The notes beneath the pieces were generated by a model, which was not told the origin of the DNA, did not search any database, and saw only the letters and a list, made by a program, of their open reading frames with translations. Shown here one piece after another: positions 45,642 to 54,207 of a DNA stretch of 64,000 nucleotides. Origin of the DNA: Roseospirillum parvum. GTDB taxonomy: Bacteria; Pseudomonadota; Alphaproteobacteria; Rhodospirillales; Rhodospirillaceae. Each line of letters opens with the position of its first letter. The first letter of the stretch is position 1. Made by a program: the position numbers and the translations under genes. The stretch is taken from NCBI RefSeq assembly GCF_900100455.1, contig NZ_FNCV01000006.1, positions 62,001-126,000 on the forward strand, given 5' to 3'.

Positions 45642-46133
45642 CTAGGCCGCCAGCATCTTTTCCAGCTTCTCGGCGGCGGCCAGGCTGTCGATCTGCTCGA
45701 CGGCGGCCAGCTCGTGGGCCAGCCGCTCCAGGGCCTGCTCGTAGATCTGGCGCTCGCTGTAGGACTGCTCGGGCTGGGTCGCCGAGCGGTGCAGGTCGCG
45801 CACCACCTCGGCGATCGAGACCGGGTCGCCGCTGTTGATCTTGGCCTCGTATTCCTGGGCCCGGCGGCTCCACATGGCGCGCTTCACCCGGGCCTTGCCC
45901 TTCAGGGTGTTGAGGGCGGTTTCCATGACCTTCTTGGTGGACAGGCGCCGAAGGCCCGAGTTCTTCACCTTGGCCACCGGGACTTTCAGGGTCATCCGCT
46001 CCCGCTCGAAGCTGATCACGAACAGCTCCAGGGGATGGCCGCCGATCTCCTGGGTCTGGCGGTCGATCACCTGACCCACGCCGTGCGCGGGGTACACCAC
46101 ATAGTCACCGGTCTTGAAGGTCATGCTGGACAT
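45642..46133 (-). CDS. carD: CarD/CdnL-family RNA polymerase-binding regulator
   Basis: 163 residues. CdnL/CarD proteins bind the RNA polymerase beta subunit and stabilise open complexes at rRNA and other promoters. The N-terminal Tudor-like RNAP-interaction domain is clear (FKTGDYVVYPAHGVGQVIDR, then LELFVISFERERMTLKVPVA), followed by the helical DNA-binding domain with a Trp in RVKRAMWSRRAQEYEAKINS. The start is ATG 46133; a second in-frame ATG (46124) is possible. Monocistronic with terminators behind it and a long upstream gap. Confidence 0.95.
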   Translation of the reverse strand: MSSMTFKTGDYVVYPAHGVGQVIDRQTQEIGGHPLELFVISFERERMTLKVPVAKVKNSGLRRLSTKKVMETALNTLKGKARVKRAMWSRRAQEYEAKINSGDPVSIAEVVRDLHRSATQPEQSYSERQIYEQALERLAHELAAVEQIDSLAAAEKLEKMLAA

Positions 46134-46698
46134 TATCTGCCTGTATTGTCTGGTGTTGGTGCCAAGGGGTGGCGTTCCCTCTCGCCATCCCGTCCCGGTC
46201 TCCTCCCGAAAGATCCGATCCGCTACCCTGGTGTTCAGTCTGTTCGTGATTTGTGGTCGCGGTGTGGTTCAACGTGTCAGGCCGTGTCCGGGAAGCGCGG
46301 GCAGAGCCGGCGACGACCTCTCCGACCGGACCTTGCGCGTGTACAGGGTCCGGGGTGTCGGGGCAGGGCGGGGCGGTCCTGGGCCTCGTCGTCGCACAGG
46401 GCCGAGGCCGCGCGGGCGCGGCGTTCGGCCTGGGTGGCGTGCCAACCGTCCGCAACCGATTTTGTCGGCCGTCAGAGGCGGCCGGGCGGATCCGGGGGGG
46501 CGGGTGGTGAGCCGATGCGGCGACTCCAGACACGGATCGTCCGCCGATGGGGACCCATCAGCGGACGGCAACATGTATATCACAAAAATGACCCACAAGA
46601 CAGGGAAAAGGCCGCCCCGTCATCCCCGGGCGCGGTCGGCGGCTCCCTGGCCGGCTTTTGGGTGTGGTGCGTGGGTGGGGTTTGGCGCCCGCGGTCGC
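46134..46698. other. 566-base gap between carD and fdxA
   Basis: No gene is recognised; reading frames here lack family features. It must hold the carD promoter. An AT-rich patch at 46571-46600 (atgtatatcacaaaaatgac) is the most promoter-like segment but no good -35/-10 pair was found for the minus strand. A long untranslated leader for carD or a small RNA are possible. Confidence 0.4.
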
Positions 46699-47037
46699 TC
46701 AGGTGGTGCCGCTGCCGGGATTGGGGCTCAGCAGATCGGCCTTGCCGGGCTTGTCCTTCCAGTCGTCGGAATCAGGCAGCGGCGCGCCCTTGCGGGTGAT
46801 GTTGGGCCACTGGGCGGCGTACTTGACGTTCAGCTCCAGCCAGTCGGTGGCCTTTTCCTCGCTGTCGGGCACGATGGCCTCGGCCGGGCATTCGGGCTCG
46901 CAGACCCCGCAGTCGATGCATTCGTCGGGATTGATGACCAGGAAGTTCTCGCCTTCATAGAAGCAGTCCACGGGACACACTTCCACGCAGTCCATGTACT
47001 TGCACTTGATGCAGTTCTCGGTGACGACGTAGGTCAT
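46699..47037 (-). CDS. fdxA: Seven-iron ferredoxin FdxA
   Basis: 112-residue [3Fe-4S][4Fe-4S] ferredoxin. Cysteines at 9, 12, 17, 21, 25 ([19 protein letters not shown]) and 40, 43, 46, 50 ([12 protein letters not shown]) match the FdxA pattern, as do the conserved YEG and the C-terminal extension with WPNIT. Low-potential electron carrier in the cytoplasm. Start ATG 47037. Commonly found next to carD in alphaproteobacteria, where it precedes carD on the same strand as here. Confidence 0.96.
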   Translation of the reverse strand: MTYVVTENCIKCKYMDCVEVCPVDCFYEGENFLVINPDECIDCGVCEPECPAEAIVPDSEEKATDWLELNVKYAAQWPNITRKGAPLPDSDDWKDKPGKADLLSPNPGSGTT

Positions 47038-47248
47038 GGCCGGCCTTTCCAGACAAGGTAGGGAGCCGCTCCGGCCCCGGGGTGCCGCGCCGGCGCCCCG
47101 CCGGGCTCCGGCGGTCGGGACAGACTTTCACCCCGCGCATCGGGACATTAGCCAACCCCGACGCCGCCCCGCAACCGGGAAAAAGGGGGGAGCGGTGCAA
47201 CAACTAGAGCAAGTTCCGAGCCATCCGGAACGGATCGCGCCACATGCC

Positions 47249-47698
47249 CTAAAGGTGGGCCTCGACGCGCTTGCGGGCGGCGCCCGAATCGGCGTCCTCG
47301 ACATACAGAAGGCCGGCCAGGCGGCGCATCAGGCCGGCCTCGAAATCGTGCAGCTCGCCGTTGGACAGGACCACCGTCCACAGCATCTCGACCAGTTCGA
47401 TCCGCTCGTCGTAGTCCAGCTCGTTTTTCAGGCGCTTGGTCAGGCCGTAAAGCTGGGTCGATTTGCGGGCCGCCGTCTCGGCGCGGCCGATCAGCCCGGC
47501 CAGGGTGGCCCCGTCCAGGGCGTAGCGCTCGGCCAGCAGGCGTTCGATGGAGGCCTTTTCGGTGGCGTCGAAGTCGCCATCGACCAGCGCCGCCTCGACC
47601 AGCAGGGTGGCCGCCACGGCCGCTTCGGCGGCGGCCGCCGGGGCGGCGCCGGCGGCCTCGGGATCGCTGGCGAACAGGCGCTTCAGGGCGGCGAGCAT
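47249..47698 (-). CDS. TerB-like (COG4103) protein
   Basis: 149 residues from ATG 47698 with a GGAGA site. An Ala-rich linker (13-30) is followed by a TerB/DjlA-type helical domain: LLVEAALVDGDFDATEKASI (acidic loop resembling a metal site), then ERIELVEMLWTVVLSNGELH. Resembles uncharacterised TerB-family proteins of alphaproteobacteria. The function is not established; no tellurite-resistance genes are nearby. Confidence 0.85.
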   Translation of the reverse strand: MLAALKRLFASDPEAAGAAPAAAAEAAVAATLLVEAALVDGDFDATEKASIERLLAERYALDGATLAGLIGRAETAARKSTQLYGLTKRLKNELDYDERIELVEMLWTVVLSNGELHDFEAGLMRRLAGLLYVEDADSGAARKRVEAHL

Positions 47699-47967
47699 CA
47701 AGGAGTCTCCGTTTGGCGTCGGGGTCGGGGGCGTACGACCAGGGGGCAGGGGGCGAGGCGTGGCGCTAATACCATGGGGCTCATACCAAAGCCCTGTCGA
47801 GGCGAGGGGGCGATGTCTTGAACCCGTCATCGCCGACCCCAACTCTAGCTGCATCGCGCCCTACAGATGGCGGGGTTTGCCGCATCGTTCAAGCCCACCG
47901 GGGGACGATTCCGGCCCATCCGCGTCCTCTCCGGCCGCCGTTCCCTTTCCTCCGTCGCCGAGTTTTC

Positions 47968-48636
47968 ATGAACCGCCAGTTCGCCCCCGCCAGCGCTCGC
48001 AACCAGGAGCCCATCCTCGAGGTTCTGCGGCGGGTCTTGCCGGTGCGCGGCACGGTGCTCGAGGTGGCCAGCGGGACCGGCCAGCACGCCGCCCACTTCG
48101 CCGCCGCCCTGCCCCATCTGGTCTGGCAGCCCTCCGATCCGGATCGCGTTGCCCGCGACAGCATCGCCGCCTGGGCCGAGCAGGCCGGCCTGCCCAACCT
48201 GGCCCCGCCGCTCGACCTCGATACCCGGCAGACTCCCTGGCCGCTGGCCCGGGTCGATGCCCTGGTCTGCATCAACATGCTGCACATCGCCCCGTGGGGC
48301 GCCGCCGAGGCGTTGTTCGCCGGCGCTGCCCAGGTGCTGGCCCCGGGGGCGCCGTTCTACCTCTATGGCCCGTACCGGATCGGCGGGCAGCACACCTCGC
48401 CGGGCAACGCCGCCTTCGACGACAGCCTCAAGCAACGCGATCCCGGCTTCGGGGTGCGCGATCTGGAGCGGGTCAAGCACCTGGCCGAGACCAGCGGCTT
48501 CGGCTTCCGCGAAATCACCGCCATGCCGGCCAACAACTACTCGGTGGTTTTCGAGCGGCTGCCCTCGGCCGGCGCGGTGGCGTCGGAAAACGCCGCCCAG
48601 CCGCCGGGCGGGGCCGACGGGCAGCGCAGCAGGTAG
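47968..48636 (+). CDS. DUF938 SAM-dependent methyltransferase-like protein
   Basis: 222 residues. DUF938 begins MNRQFAPASARNQEPILEVL, followed by the SAM-binding glycine motif GTVLEVASGTGQHAAHFAAA, then VDALVCINMLHIAPWGAAEA and FYLYGPYRIGGQHTSPGNAA, all typical. The substrate is unknown. ATG 47968 matches the family start. The last 100 bases overlap, tail to tail, the end of the DUF454 gene on the other strand; the part after the fold (ERLPSAGAVASENAAQPPGG) is probably a dispensable tail. Confidence 0.88.
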   Translation: MNRQFAPASARNQEPILEVLRRVLPVRGTVLEVASGTGQHAAHFAAALPHLVWQPSDPDRVARDSIAAWAEQAGLPNLAPPLDLDTRQTPWPLARVDALVCINMLHIAPWGAAEALFAGAAQVLAPGAPFYLYGPYRIGGQHTSPGNAAFDDSLKQRDPGFGVRDLERVKHLAETSGFGFREITAMPANNYSVVFERLPSAGAVASENAAQPPGGADGQRSR

Positions 48637-48974
48637 GTGATCACCCCGGCCAGGATGAGCGCCTGCCCGCCTGCGATCCACGGATTGCCGGTGGCCAGCA
48701 GGGTGACCGGCACGCTGACCACCATGGCCGAGGTGGCGGCGATCTTACCCCCGCGCGAGATGGCCCGATGGTCGCGCCACGCCCTGAGCTTGGCGCCGAA
48801 GCGCGGGTGTCCGTAGAGCCACGCCGACAGCCGCGGCGAGGCCGAGGAAAAAGCCCACGCGGCGAGGATCAGGAAGGGCACCGTGGGCAGCACCGGCAGC
48901 GCCACCCCAAGCAGTCCCAGGCCCAGGGCCAGCCAGCCGACGACCAGCAGCAGGGGGCGGCGGGCCCACTTCAT
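48537..48974 (-). CDS. DUF454 (YbaN-like) small membrane protein
   Basis: 145 residues with two hydrophobic helices near the start (LLLVVGWLALGLGLLGVALP and TVPFLILAAWAFSSASPRLS), a basic loop with HPRFGAKLRAWRDHRAISRG typical of DUF454, and another helix pair. Inner membrane, function unknown. It starts within the metW stop (ATGA overlap), so it belongs to the metX-metW transcript. Its C-terminal about 30 residues are read opposite to the DUF938 gene. Confidence 0.85.
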   Translation of the reverse strand: MKWARRPLLLVVGWLALGLGLLGVALPVLPTVPFLILAAWAFSSASPRLSAWLYGHPRFGAKLRAWRDHRAISRGGKIAATSAMVVSVPVTLLATGNPWIAGGQALILAGVITYLLRCPSAPPGGWAAFSDATAPAEGSRSKTTE

Positions 48975-49612
48975 CGGCCCGCCTTGTCGCCCCGGGTGAG
49001 CAGGAACAGGGCCTGGGCGCCGAGCAGGTTGGCCAGCCGGTGGGTGGCCGGCATGCCCCTGGGCCGTCCCCGGTCGTCGAGCACGAAGCTCTGGTCGATG
49101 ACGATGCCCAGATCGTCGCACAGGGCGACGAAATCGCGGATCGTGCACAGGTGGATGTTGGGGGTTTCGTACCAGGCGTGGGGCAGCACCGGGTTGGTCG
49201 GCATGTGCCCGCCGGCCAGCAGTTGCAGGCGGGCCCGCCAATACCCGAAGTTGGGGAAGCTGACGATGGCGGTGCGCCCGATCCTCAACAGGTTTTCCAG
49301 CACCCGGCGCGGGTTGCGGGTGGCCTGCAGGGTCTGGCTCAGGATGACGTAGTCGAAGGCGCCGGCCGGGTAGTCGGCCAGATCGGTGTCGGCGTCGCCC
49401 TGGATCACCGACAGGCCGTGCGCCACCGCCGCCTGCACGCCGTCCATCGACAGCTCGATGCCGCGCCCGTCGACCTGCTTGAACTGGTACAGGTAGTCGA
49501 GCAGGGTGCCGTCCTCGCAGCCGATGTCGAGCACCCGCGAGCCGGGCGCCACCAGATCGGCGATCAGCTCAAGGTCGACGCGGATCGGCCGTCCGGCCGG
49601 ACCGGGATTCAT
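48971..49612 (-). CDS. metW: MetW, methionine biosynthesis methyltransferase-like partner of MetX
   Basis: 213 residues. Conserved segments are [60 protein letters not shown] and [20 protein letters not shown]. In several bacteria MetW is required for MetX activity, acting as a second subunit. The ATG at 49612 overlaps the metX stop by 4 bases. Start and length match the family. Confidence 0.95.
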   Translation of the reverse strand: MNPGPAGRPIRVDLELIADLVAPGSRVLDIGCEDGTLLDYLYQFKQVDGRGIELSMDGVQAAVAHGLSVIQGDADTDLADYPAGAFDYVILSQTLQATRNPRRVLENLLRIGRTAIVSFPNFGYWRARLQLLAGGHMPTNPVLPHAWYETPNIHLCTIRDFVALCDDLGIVIDQSFVLDDRGRPRGMPATHRLANLLGAQALFLLTRGDKAGR

Positions 49613-50829
49613 GGGGTTGCCTCCGCATGGGGCAGGCCGCGATGTTCGGCGGCGCCGTCGAGGAAGCCGGCCAGGGTGTCGTGGAACTGCGGCTCGTCGA
49701 GCAGGAAGGCGTCGTGCCCCTTGTCCGAGGCCACCTCGACGAAGCTGACGTTGGCCGCCACCGCGTTGAGGGCGTGCACCACCTGGCGGCTTTCCGAGGT
49801 GGGGAACAGCCAGTCGCTGGTGAAGCTGACCACGCAATAGCGCACCGGGGTGCCGGTGAAGGCGTTGGCCAGCACCCCGCCGTGCTCCAGGGCCAGGTCG
49901 AAATAGTCCATGGCCCGGGTGATGTAGAGATAGCTGTTGGCGTCGAAGCGCTCGACGAAGGTCGAGCCCTGGTGGCGCAGGTAGCTTTCCACCTGGAAGT
50001 CGGCGTCGAAGCCGAACGACAGCGCCGCCCGGTTCTGCAACCGGCGGCCGAACTTCCTGTGCAGCGCCGGCTCCGACAGATAGGTGACGTGGGCCGCCAT
50101 GCGCGCCACCGCCAGCCCGCGGTGCGGCGTCTTGCCCTGGTTCAGGTAGTCGCCGCCGCACCAGTCGGGGTCGGCCATGATGGCCTGGCGGCCGACCTCG
50201 TGGAAGGCGATGTTCTGCGCCGAGTGGCGCCACGAGGTGGCGATCGGCACGGCGCTGAACACCCGGTCGGGATGACGCGCCGCCCATTGCAGCACCTGCA
50301 TCCCGCCCATCGAGCCGCCAATCACGCAGAACAGGCTGTCGATGCCCAGATGGTCGAGCAGGCGGACCTGGGCCTCGACCATGTCGCCGATGGTGATGAC
50401 CGGGAAATCCAGGCCATAGGGGCGGCCGGTCTCCGGGTTGGTCTCCTTGGGCCCGGTCGAGCCCATGCAACTGCCCAGCACGTTGGGGCAGAGGACGAAG
50501 TAGCGGTCGGTGTCGATCACCTTGCCGGGCCCGACCAGTTGCTGCCACCAGCCCGGCTTGCCGGTGATCGGGTGGGGGTCGGCGACGTACTGGTCGCCGG
50601 TCAGGGCGTGGCAGATGAGAATGGCGTTGGAGCGCTCGGCATTGAGCCTGCCGTAGGCCCGGTAGGCCACCGTGAAGGGGCCCAGCTCGGCCCCGCAGTC
50701 GAGCTTCAGCGGCCGCTCCTGGCCGAGCACCAGACGCGGCCCGGCCCCGGTTTCGGAACCGGTGTCGGAGCCGGTACCGGAGTCGGTTCGGTCAGGCGCG
50801 GAAGGTTGGGACAAGGCCGGGTCGGTCAT
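49609..50829 (-). CDS. metX: Homoserine O-acetyltransferase MetX
   Basis: 406 residues from ATG 50829. Alpha/beta-hydrolase acyltransferase activating homoserine for methionine synthesis. The nucleophile Ser173 is in [16 protein letters not shown]; the acid and base are in SFTSDWLFP and [14 protein letters not shown]. The oxyanion region [13 protein letters not shown] is intact. The N terminus carries a low-complexity linker ([13 protein letters not shown]) encoded by repeated 12-base DNA. It heads the operon metX-metW-DUF454. Some MetX-type sequences use succinyl-CoA, so acyl specificity is not certain. Confidence 0.95.
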   Translation of the reverse strand: MTDPALSQPSAPDRTDSGTGSDTGSETGAGPRLVLGQERPLKLDCGAELGPFTVAYRAYGRLNAERSNAILICHALTGDQYVADPHPITGKPGWWQQLVGPGKVIDTDRYFVLCPNVLGSCMGSTGPKETNPETGRPYGLDFPVITIGDMVEAQVRLLDHLGIDSLFCVIGGSMGGMQVLQWAARHPDRVFSAVPIATSWRHSAQNIAFHEVGRQAIMADPDWCGGDYLNQGKTPHRGLAVARMAAHVTYLSEPALHRKFGRRLQNRAALSFGFDADFQVESYLRHQGSTFVERFDANSYLYITRAMDYFDLALEHGGVLANAFTGTPVRYCVVSFTSDWLFPTSESRQVVHALNAVAANVSFVEVASDKGHDAFLLDEPQFHDTLAGFLDGAAEHRGLPHAEATP

Positions 50830-50880
50830 CGTCAAACGGGCGCGAAAAGGGGGGCGGCGTGGCCCCCGAAGGGCCTCGCC

Positions 50881-50909
50881 TAGCTAGGTTGGGGGACCCC
50901 GGGTGTCAA
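50881..50909 (-). promoter_or_regulatory. Probable metX promoter
   Basis: On the minus strand TTGACA (50909-50904) is followed after exactly 17 bases by TAGCTA (50886-50881), about 50 bases upstream of the metX ATG. The -35 is perfect, the -10 weak. No SAM-II-like riboswitch fold was recognised in the short leader. Confidence 0.5.
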
Positions 50910-51081
50910 TGTTTTCTTTGCTTTCCAGGACGTGCCGGAATAAGACTGAGGCGCGGTCGAGCGGCCGCGTGGCGGCCCGCCCGATCAGGATGCTGGTGGT
51001 GGCGCGGCGCCGCGCCAGCCCTGATCGCCTCCTCTTTTTCGCCCCTCTGTTCGGACCCACTTTCCGGGACCCATTCTGGTC

Positions 51082-52005
51082 ATGACCCGTCGCCCCGAGG
51101 CCCCGCCCCCCGCCGCCGGCGAAGTCGATCTGGCCGCCCTGCGCGACGAGATCGACCGCCTGGACGATGCCCTGCTCGATCTGCTCATCCGCCGCACCGA
51201 GGTGGCGCGTCAGGTCGGTCAGGCCAAGCGGGCCCTGGCCGGGCGCGACAAGGGGGTGCCCGGCGACAGCCCGGGGCTCGACGTCGCCTTCCTCAGGCCG
51301 GGGCGCGAGGCGCGCATCCTGCGCCGCCTGACCGGGCGCGATATCGGACCCCTGACCAAGCCGGTGGCGGTGCGCATCTGGCGCGAGATCTTCGCCGCCG
51401 CGGTGGCCCTTCAGGGGCCGTTCACCATGGCCGTCTACATGCCGACGCGCGGCGCCGGCTATCTTGAGGTCGGGCGCGACGCCTTCGGTGCCTACACCCC
51501 GGCGACGGCCTTCGGCTCGCCCGGCCAGGTGGTGCGCGCGGTCAGCGACGGCGCCGCCGTGGTCGGCGTGCTGCCACTGCCCGGCGAGGGCGACGACAGC
51601 GCCTGGTGGCCGCACCTTCTGGGGCGTTCCGACAACACCCCCCGGGTGGTCGCCCGGCTGCCGGTGATCGGTCCCGGCCCGGGACGCGGCGACGGGGTGG
51701 AAGCCCTGGCCGTGGCCTGCGTGCCGATCGAGGACACCGGCGATGACATCTCGCTGCTGGTTATCGAAACCTCGCCCGATGTCAGCCGGGGCAGCCTCAA
51801 GACCCTGCTCGAAGGCGCCGGCCTGCCGGTCCTGGGCTTCCGCGACGCCCGCGACTCCGGGCCCGGGGCGCGGCTCCACCTGATCGAGGTGAGCGGCCTG
51901 ATCGGGTCCGACGACACCCGCCTCGCCGGCCTCACCGACGACTCCGCCGGCCGGGTCGGCATGGCCATGGTGATCGGCGCCTATGCCCGGCCGCTGGCGC
52001 CCTGA
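51082..52005 (+). CDS. Chorismate mutase with prephenate-dehydratase-like C-terminal part
   Basis: 307 residues. An AroQ-type chorismate mutase domain (about 15-105; LRDEIDRLDDALLDLLIRRT, FLRPGREARILRRL) converts chorismate to prephenate. The remainder (about 110-300) resembles a degenerate periplasmic-binding-type/prephenate dehydratase-like and ACT-like region (MAVYMPTRGAGYLEV, VETSP-type segment VIETSPDVSRGSLKTLLEGA), but the catalytic TRF motif of PheA is not seen, so dehydratase activity is doubtful. First gene before hisC and the dehydrogenase, 69 bases away. Confidence 0.85.
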   Translation: MTRRPEAPPPAAGEVDLAALRDEIDRLDDALLDLLIRRTEVARQVGQAKRALAGRDKGVPGDSPGLDVAFLRPGREARILRRLTGRDIGPLTKPVAVRIWREIFAAAVALQGPFTMAVYMPTRGAGYLEVGRDAFGAYTPATAFGSPGQVVRAVSDGAAVVGVLPLPGEGDDSAWWPHLLGRSDNTPRVVARLPVIGPGPGRGDGVEALAVACVPIEDTGDDISLLVIETSPDVSRGSLKTLLEGAGLPVLGFRDARDSGPGARLHLIEVSGLIGSDDTRLAGLTDDSAGRVGMAMVIGAYARPLAP

Positions 52006-52074
52006 GGCGCCGGCCGGTCATCCCGCTTCCCTTCTTAACCCTCCCTCCCTCCCTTCCGAACGAGCCTTCAAGCC

Positions 52075-53166
52075 ATGACCACCCCGACCCCGCGCCCCGG
52101 CATCCTCGACATCGCGCCCTACGTGGGCGGTGAATCCGAACTGGAGGGGCTGGCCCGGGTGATCAAGCTGTCCTCCAACGAAGGGGCGCTGGGGCCCAGC
52201 CCGCGCGCCATGGAAGCCCATCGCCGCGCCGCCGAGGAAATGCACCGCTACCCGGACGGCGGGGCCGAGGCCCTGCGCCAGGCCATCGCGGCCCGCCATG
52301 GCCTGGATGCGGCCCACATCGTCTGCGGCGCCGGCAGCGACGAGCTGATCGGCCTGCTGGTCAAGGCCTACGTCGGGCCGGGCGACGAGGTGCTGTACTC
52401 GGCCCACGGCTTCTTGATGTACCGCCTCTATACCCTGGGCTGCGGCGGCGTGCCGGTGACGGCGCCGGAGGACAACCTGACCGCCAGCGTCGACAACATC
52501 CTGGCCCGGGTCAGCGAGAAGACCCGCATCGTTTTCCTGGCCAACCCCAACAACCCCACCGGCACCTGCCTGTCGGCCGACGAAGTGGCCCGCCTGCGCG
52601 CCGGCCTGCCCGACCACGTGCTGCTGGCCATCGACGCCGCCTATGCCGAGTACGTGGGCCGCAACGACTACAGCGCCGGGGCCGAGCTGGTGGCGCGCAC
52701 CGACAACACGGTGATGCTGCGCACCTTCTCCAAGATGTACGGCCTGGGTGGCGTGCGCCTGGGCTGGGCCTACGCGCCGGAAGCGGTGGTCGACCACTTG
52801 AACCGCCTGCGCAGCCCGTTCAACGTCAGCGCCCCGGCCCAGGCGGCCGGCATCGCGGCGGTCGAGGACGTCGCCTTCCAGGACCTGTGCCGGGCCCACA
52901 ACGACATGTGGCTGCCCTGGCTGACCGAAAAGCTGCGCGGCCTGGGCCTTGAGGTGGGCGACAGCCACGGCAACTTCGTGCTCGCCACCTTCCCCGGGTC
53001 CGGCCCCCACACCGTCGAGGCGGCCGACGCCTTCCTCAAGTCGCGCGGGCTGATCGCCCGCCGGGTCGCCGGCTATGGCCTGCCGCACAGCCTGCGCATC
53101 ACCGTCGGCGCCGACGAGGAGAACCGTCTGCTGGTCGCGGCGCTGGACGAGTTCATGGCTGCCTGA
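52075..53166 (+). CDS. hisC: Histidinol-phosphate/aromatic aminotransferase
   Basis: 363-residue fold-type I PLP enzyme. The Schiff-base lysine is in TFSKMYGLGGVRLGW; NPNNPTGTCLSADE, AIDAAYAEYVGR and CGAGSDELIGLLVKAY are the other cofactor motifs. Located between a chorismate mutase gene and a tyrosine-branch dehydrogenase gene, which suggests it transaminates prephenate or phenylpyruvates as well as, or instead of, histidinol phosphate. Complete length. Confidence 0.93.
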   Translation: MTTPTPRPGILDIAPYVGGESELEGLARVIKLSSNEGALGPSPRAMEAHRRAAEEMHRYPDGGAEALRQAIAARHGLDAAHIVCGAGSDELIGLLVKAYVGPGDEVLYSAHGFLMYRLYTLGCGGVPVTAPEDNLTASVDNILARVSEKTRIVFLANPNNPTGTCLSADEVARLRAGLPDHVLLAIDAAYAEYVGRNDYSAGAELVARTDNTVMLRTFSKMYGLGGVRLGWAYAPEAVVDHLNRLRSPFNVSAPAQAAGIAAVEDVAFQDLCRAHNDMWLPWLTEKLRGLGLEVGDSHGNFVLATFPGSGPHTVEAADAFLKSRGLIARRVAGYGLPHSLRITVGADEENRLLVAALDEFMAA

Positions 53167-53174
53167 GTCCGCCG

Positions 53175-54137
53175 ATGACCGAGTCCCCCGCGCCAGTTCC
53201 CGCCCTCCCCCGTTTTGGCAAGGTCGCCTTCATCGGCATCGGCCTGATCGGCAGCTCGCTGGCCCAGGTGATGCGCCAGCAGGGGCTGGCCGGGCACATC
53301 GCCGCCACCGCGCGCAGCGCCGAGACCCGGGCCAAGGCGCTGGCCCTGGGGCTGGCCGACAGCGCCCCGGACAGCCTGGCCGACACCGTCGCCGGGGCCG
53401 ATCTGGTGATGCTGTGCGCGCCGGTCGGCACCTACGGCGGTCTGGCCCGCGCCTTTGGCCCCCATCTCAAGCCGGGGGCCATCGTCAGCGATGTCGGCTC
53501 GGTCAAGCAGGCGGTGGTGCGCGATGTCGGCCCGTACCTGCCGGAAGGGGTGCACTTCGTGCCCGGCCACCCGATCGCCGGCACCGAGCACTCCGGGCCC
53601 GAGGCCGGCTTCCCCGAGCTGTTCCGCGATCGCTGGTGCATCCTGACCCCGCCGCCGGGCACCGACGCCGGGGCCGTCGCCACCGTGCGCGCCCTGTGGG
53701 AGGCCGCCGGCAGCCAGGTCGAGGTCATGGACCCGGCGCACCACGACCAGGTGCTGGCCATCACCTCGCACCTGCCGCACCTGATCGCCTACACCATCGT
53801 CGGCACGGCCGACGACCTGGAAGAGCACCTGATGCGCGAGGTGCTGAAATACTCCGCCTCGGGCTTTCGCGATTTCACCCGCATCGCCGCCTCCGACCCG
53901 GTGATGTGGCGCGATGTCTTCCTCAACAACCGCGAGGCGGTGCTCGACATCCTGCAACGCTTCACCGAGGATCTGACCGCCCTGCAACGGGCCATCCGCT
54001 GGGGCGAGGGCGACAAGCTGGAAGAGCTGTTCCGCGCCACCCGCGAAATCCGTCGCGGCATCATGGACTACGGCCAGCACGTGCCGGAGGACGTGAAGAT
54101 GCGCCGCCTCAGGCGCGGCGAGGACCCCGCCGACTGA
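53175..54137 (+). CDS. tyrC: Prephenate/arogenate (cyclohexadienyl) dehydrogenase
   Basis: 320 residues. NAD(P)-binding motif VAFIGIGLIGSSLAQVM, then VSDVGSVKQAVV and the substrate-site HPIAGTEHSGPEAG with the catalytic His. Oxidative decarboxylation on the tyrosine branch; prephenate versus arogenate preference is not decided by sequence. Starts 8 bases after hisC and completes the aromatic operon. The substrate-binding helices (DFTRIAASDPVMWRDVFLNN) match the family. Confidence 0.93.
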   Translation: MTESPAPVPALPRFGKVAFIGIGLIGSSLAQVMRQQGLAGHIAATARSAETRAKALALGLADSAPDSLADTVAGADLVMLCAPVGTYGGLARAFGPHLKPGAIVSDVGSVKQAVVRDVGPYLPEGVHFVPGHPIAGTEHSGPEAGFPELFRDRWCILTPPPGTDAGAVATVRALWEAAGSQVEVMDPAHHDQVLAITSHLPHLIAYTIVGTADDLEEHLMREVLKYSASGFRDFTRIAASDPVMWRDVFLNNREAVLDILQRFTEDLTALQRAIRWGEGDKLEELFRATREIRRGIMDYGQHVPEDVKMRRLRRGEDPAD

Positions 54138-54207
54138 GGGGCGGGCCCGAGAGACATCGGCGGCGCCCGCCCGCCCACGGCGACAAACCGGCACAGGAGG
54201 AGAGGCG

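Noticed and set aside
46134-46698. Small genes in the carD-fdxA gap
   Set aside because: Open frames are present on both strands but none has a ribosome site, family motif or codon pattern typical of this window.
50830-51081. SAM-II riboswitch upstream of metX
   Set aside because: The leader after the predicted promoter is only about 50 bases and lacks the SAM-II stem and pseudoknot pattern.
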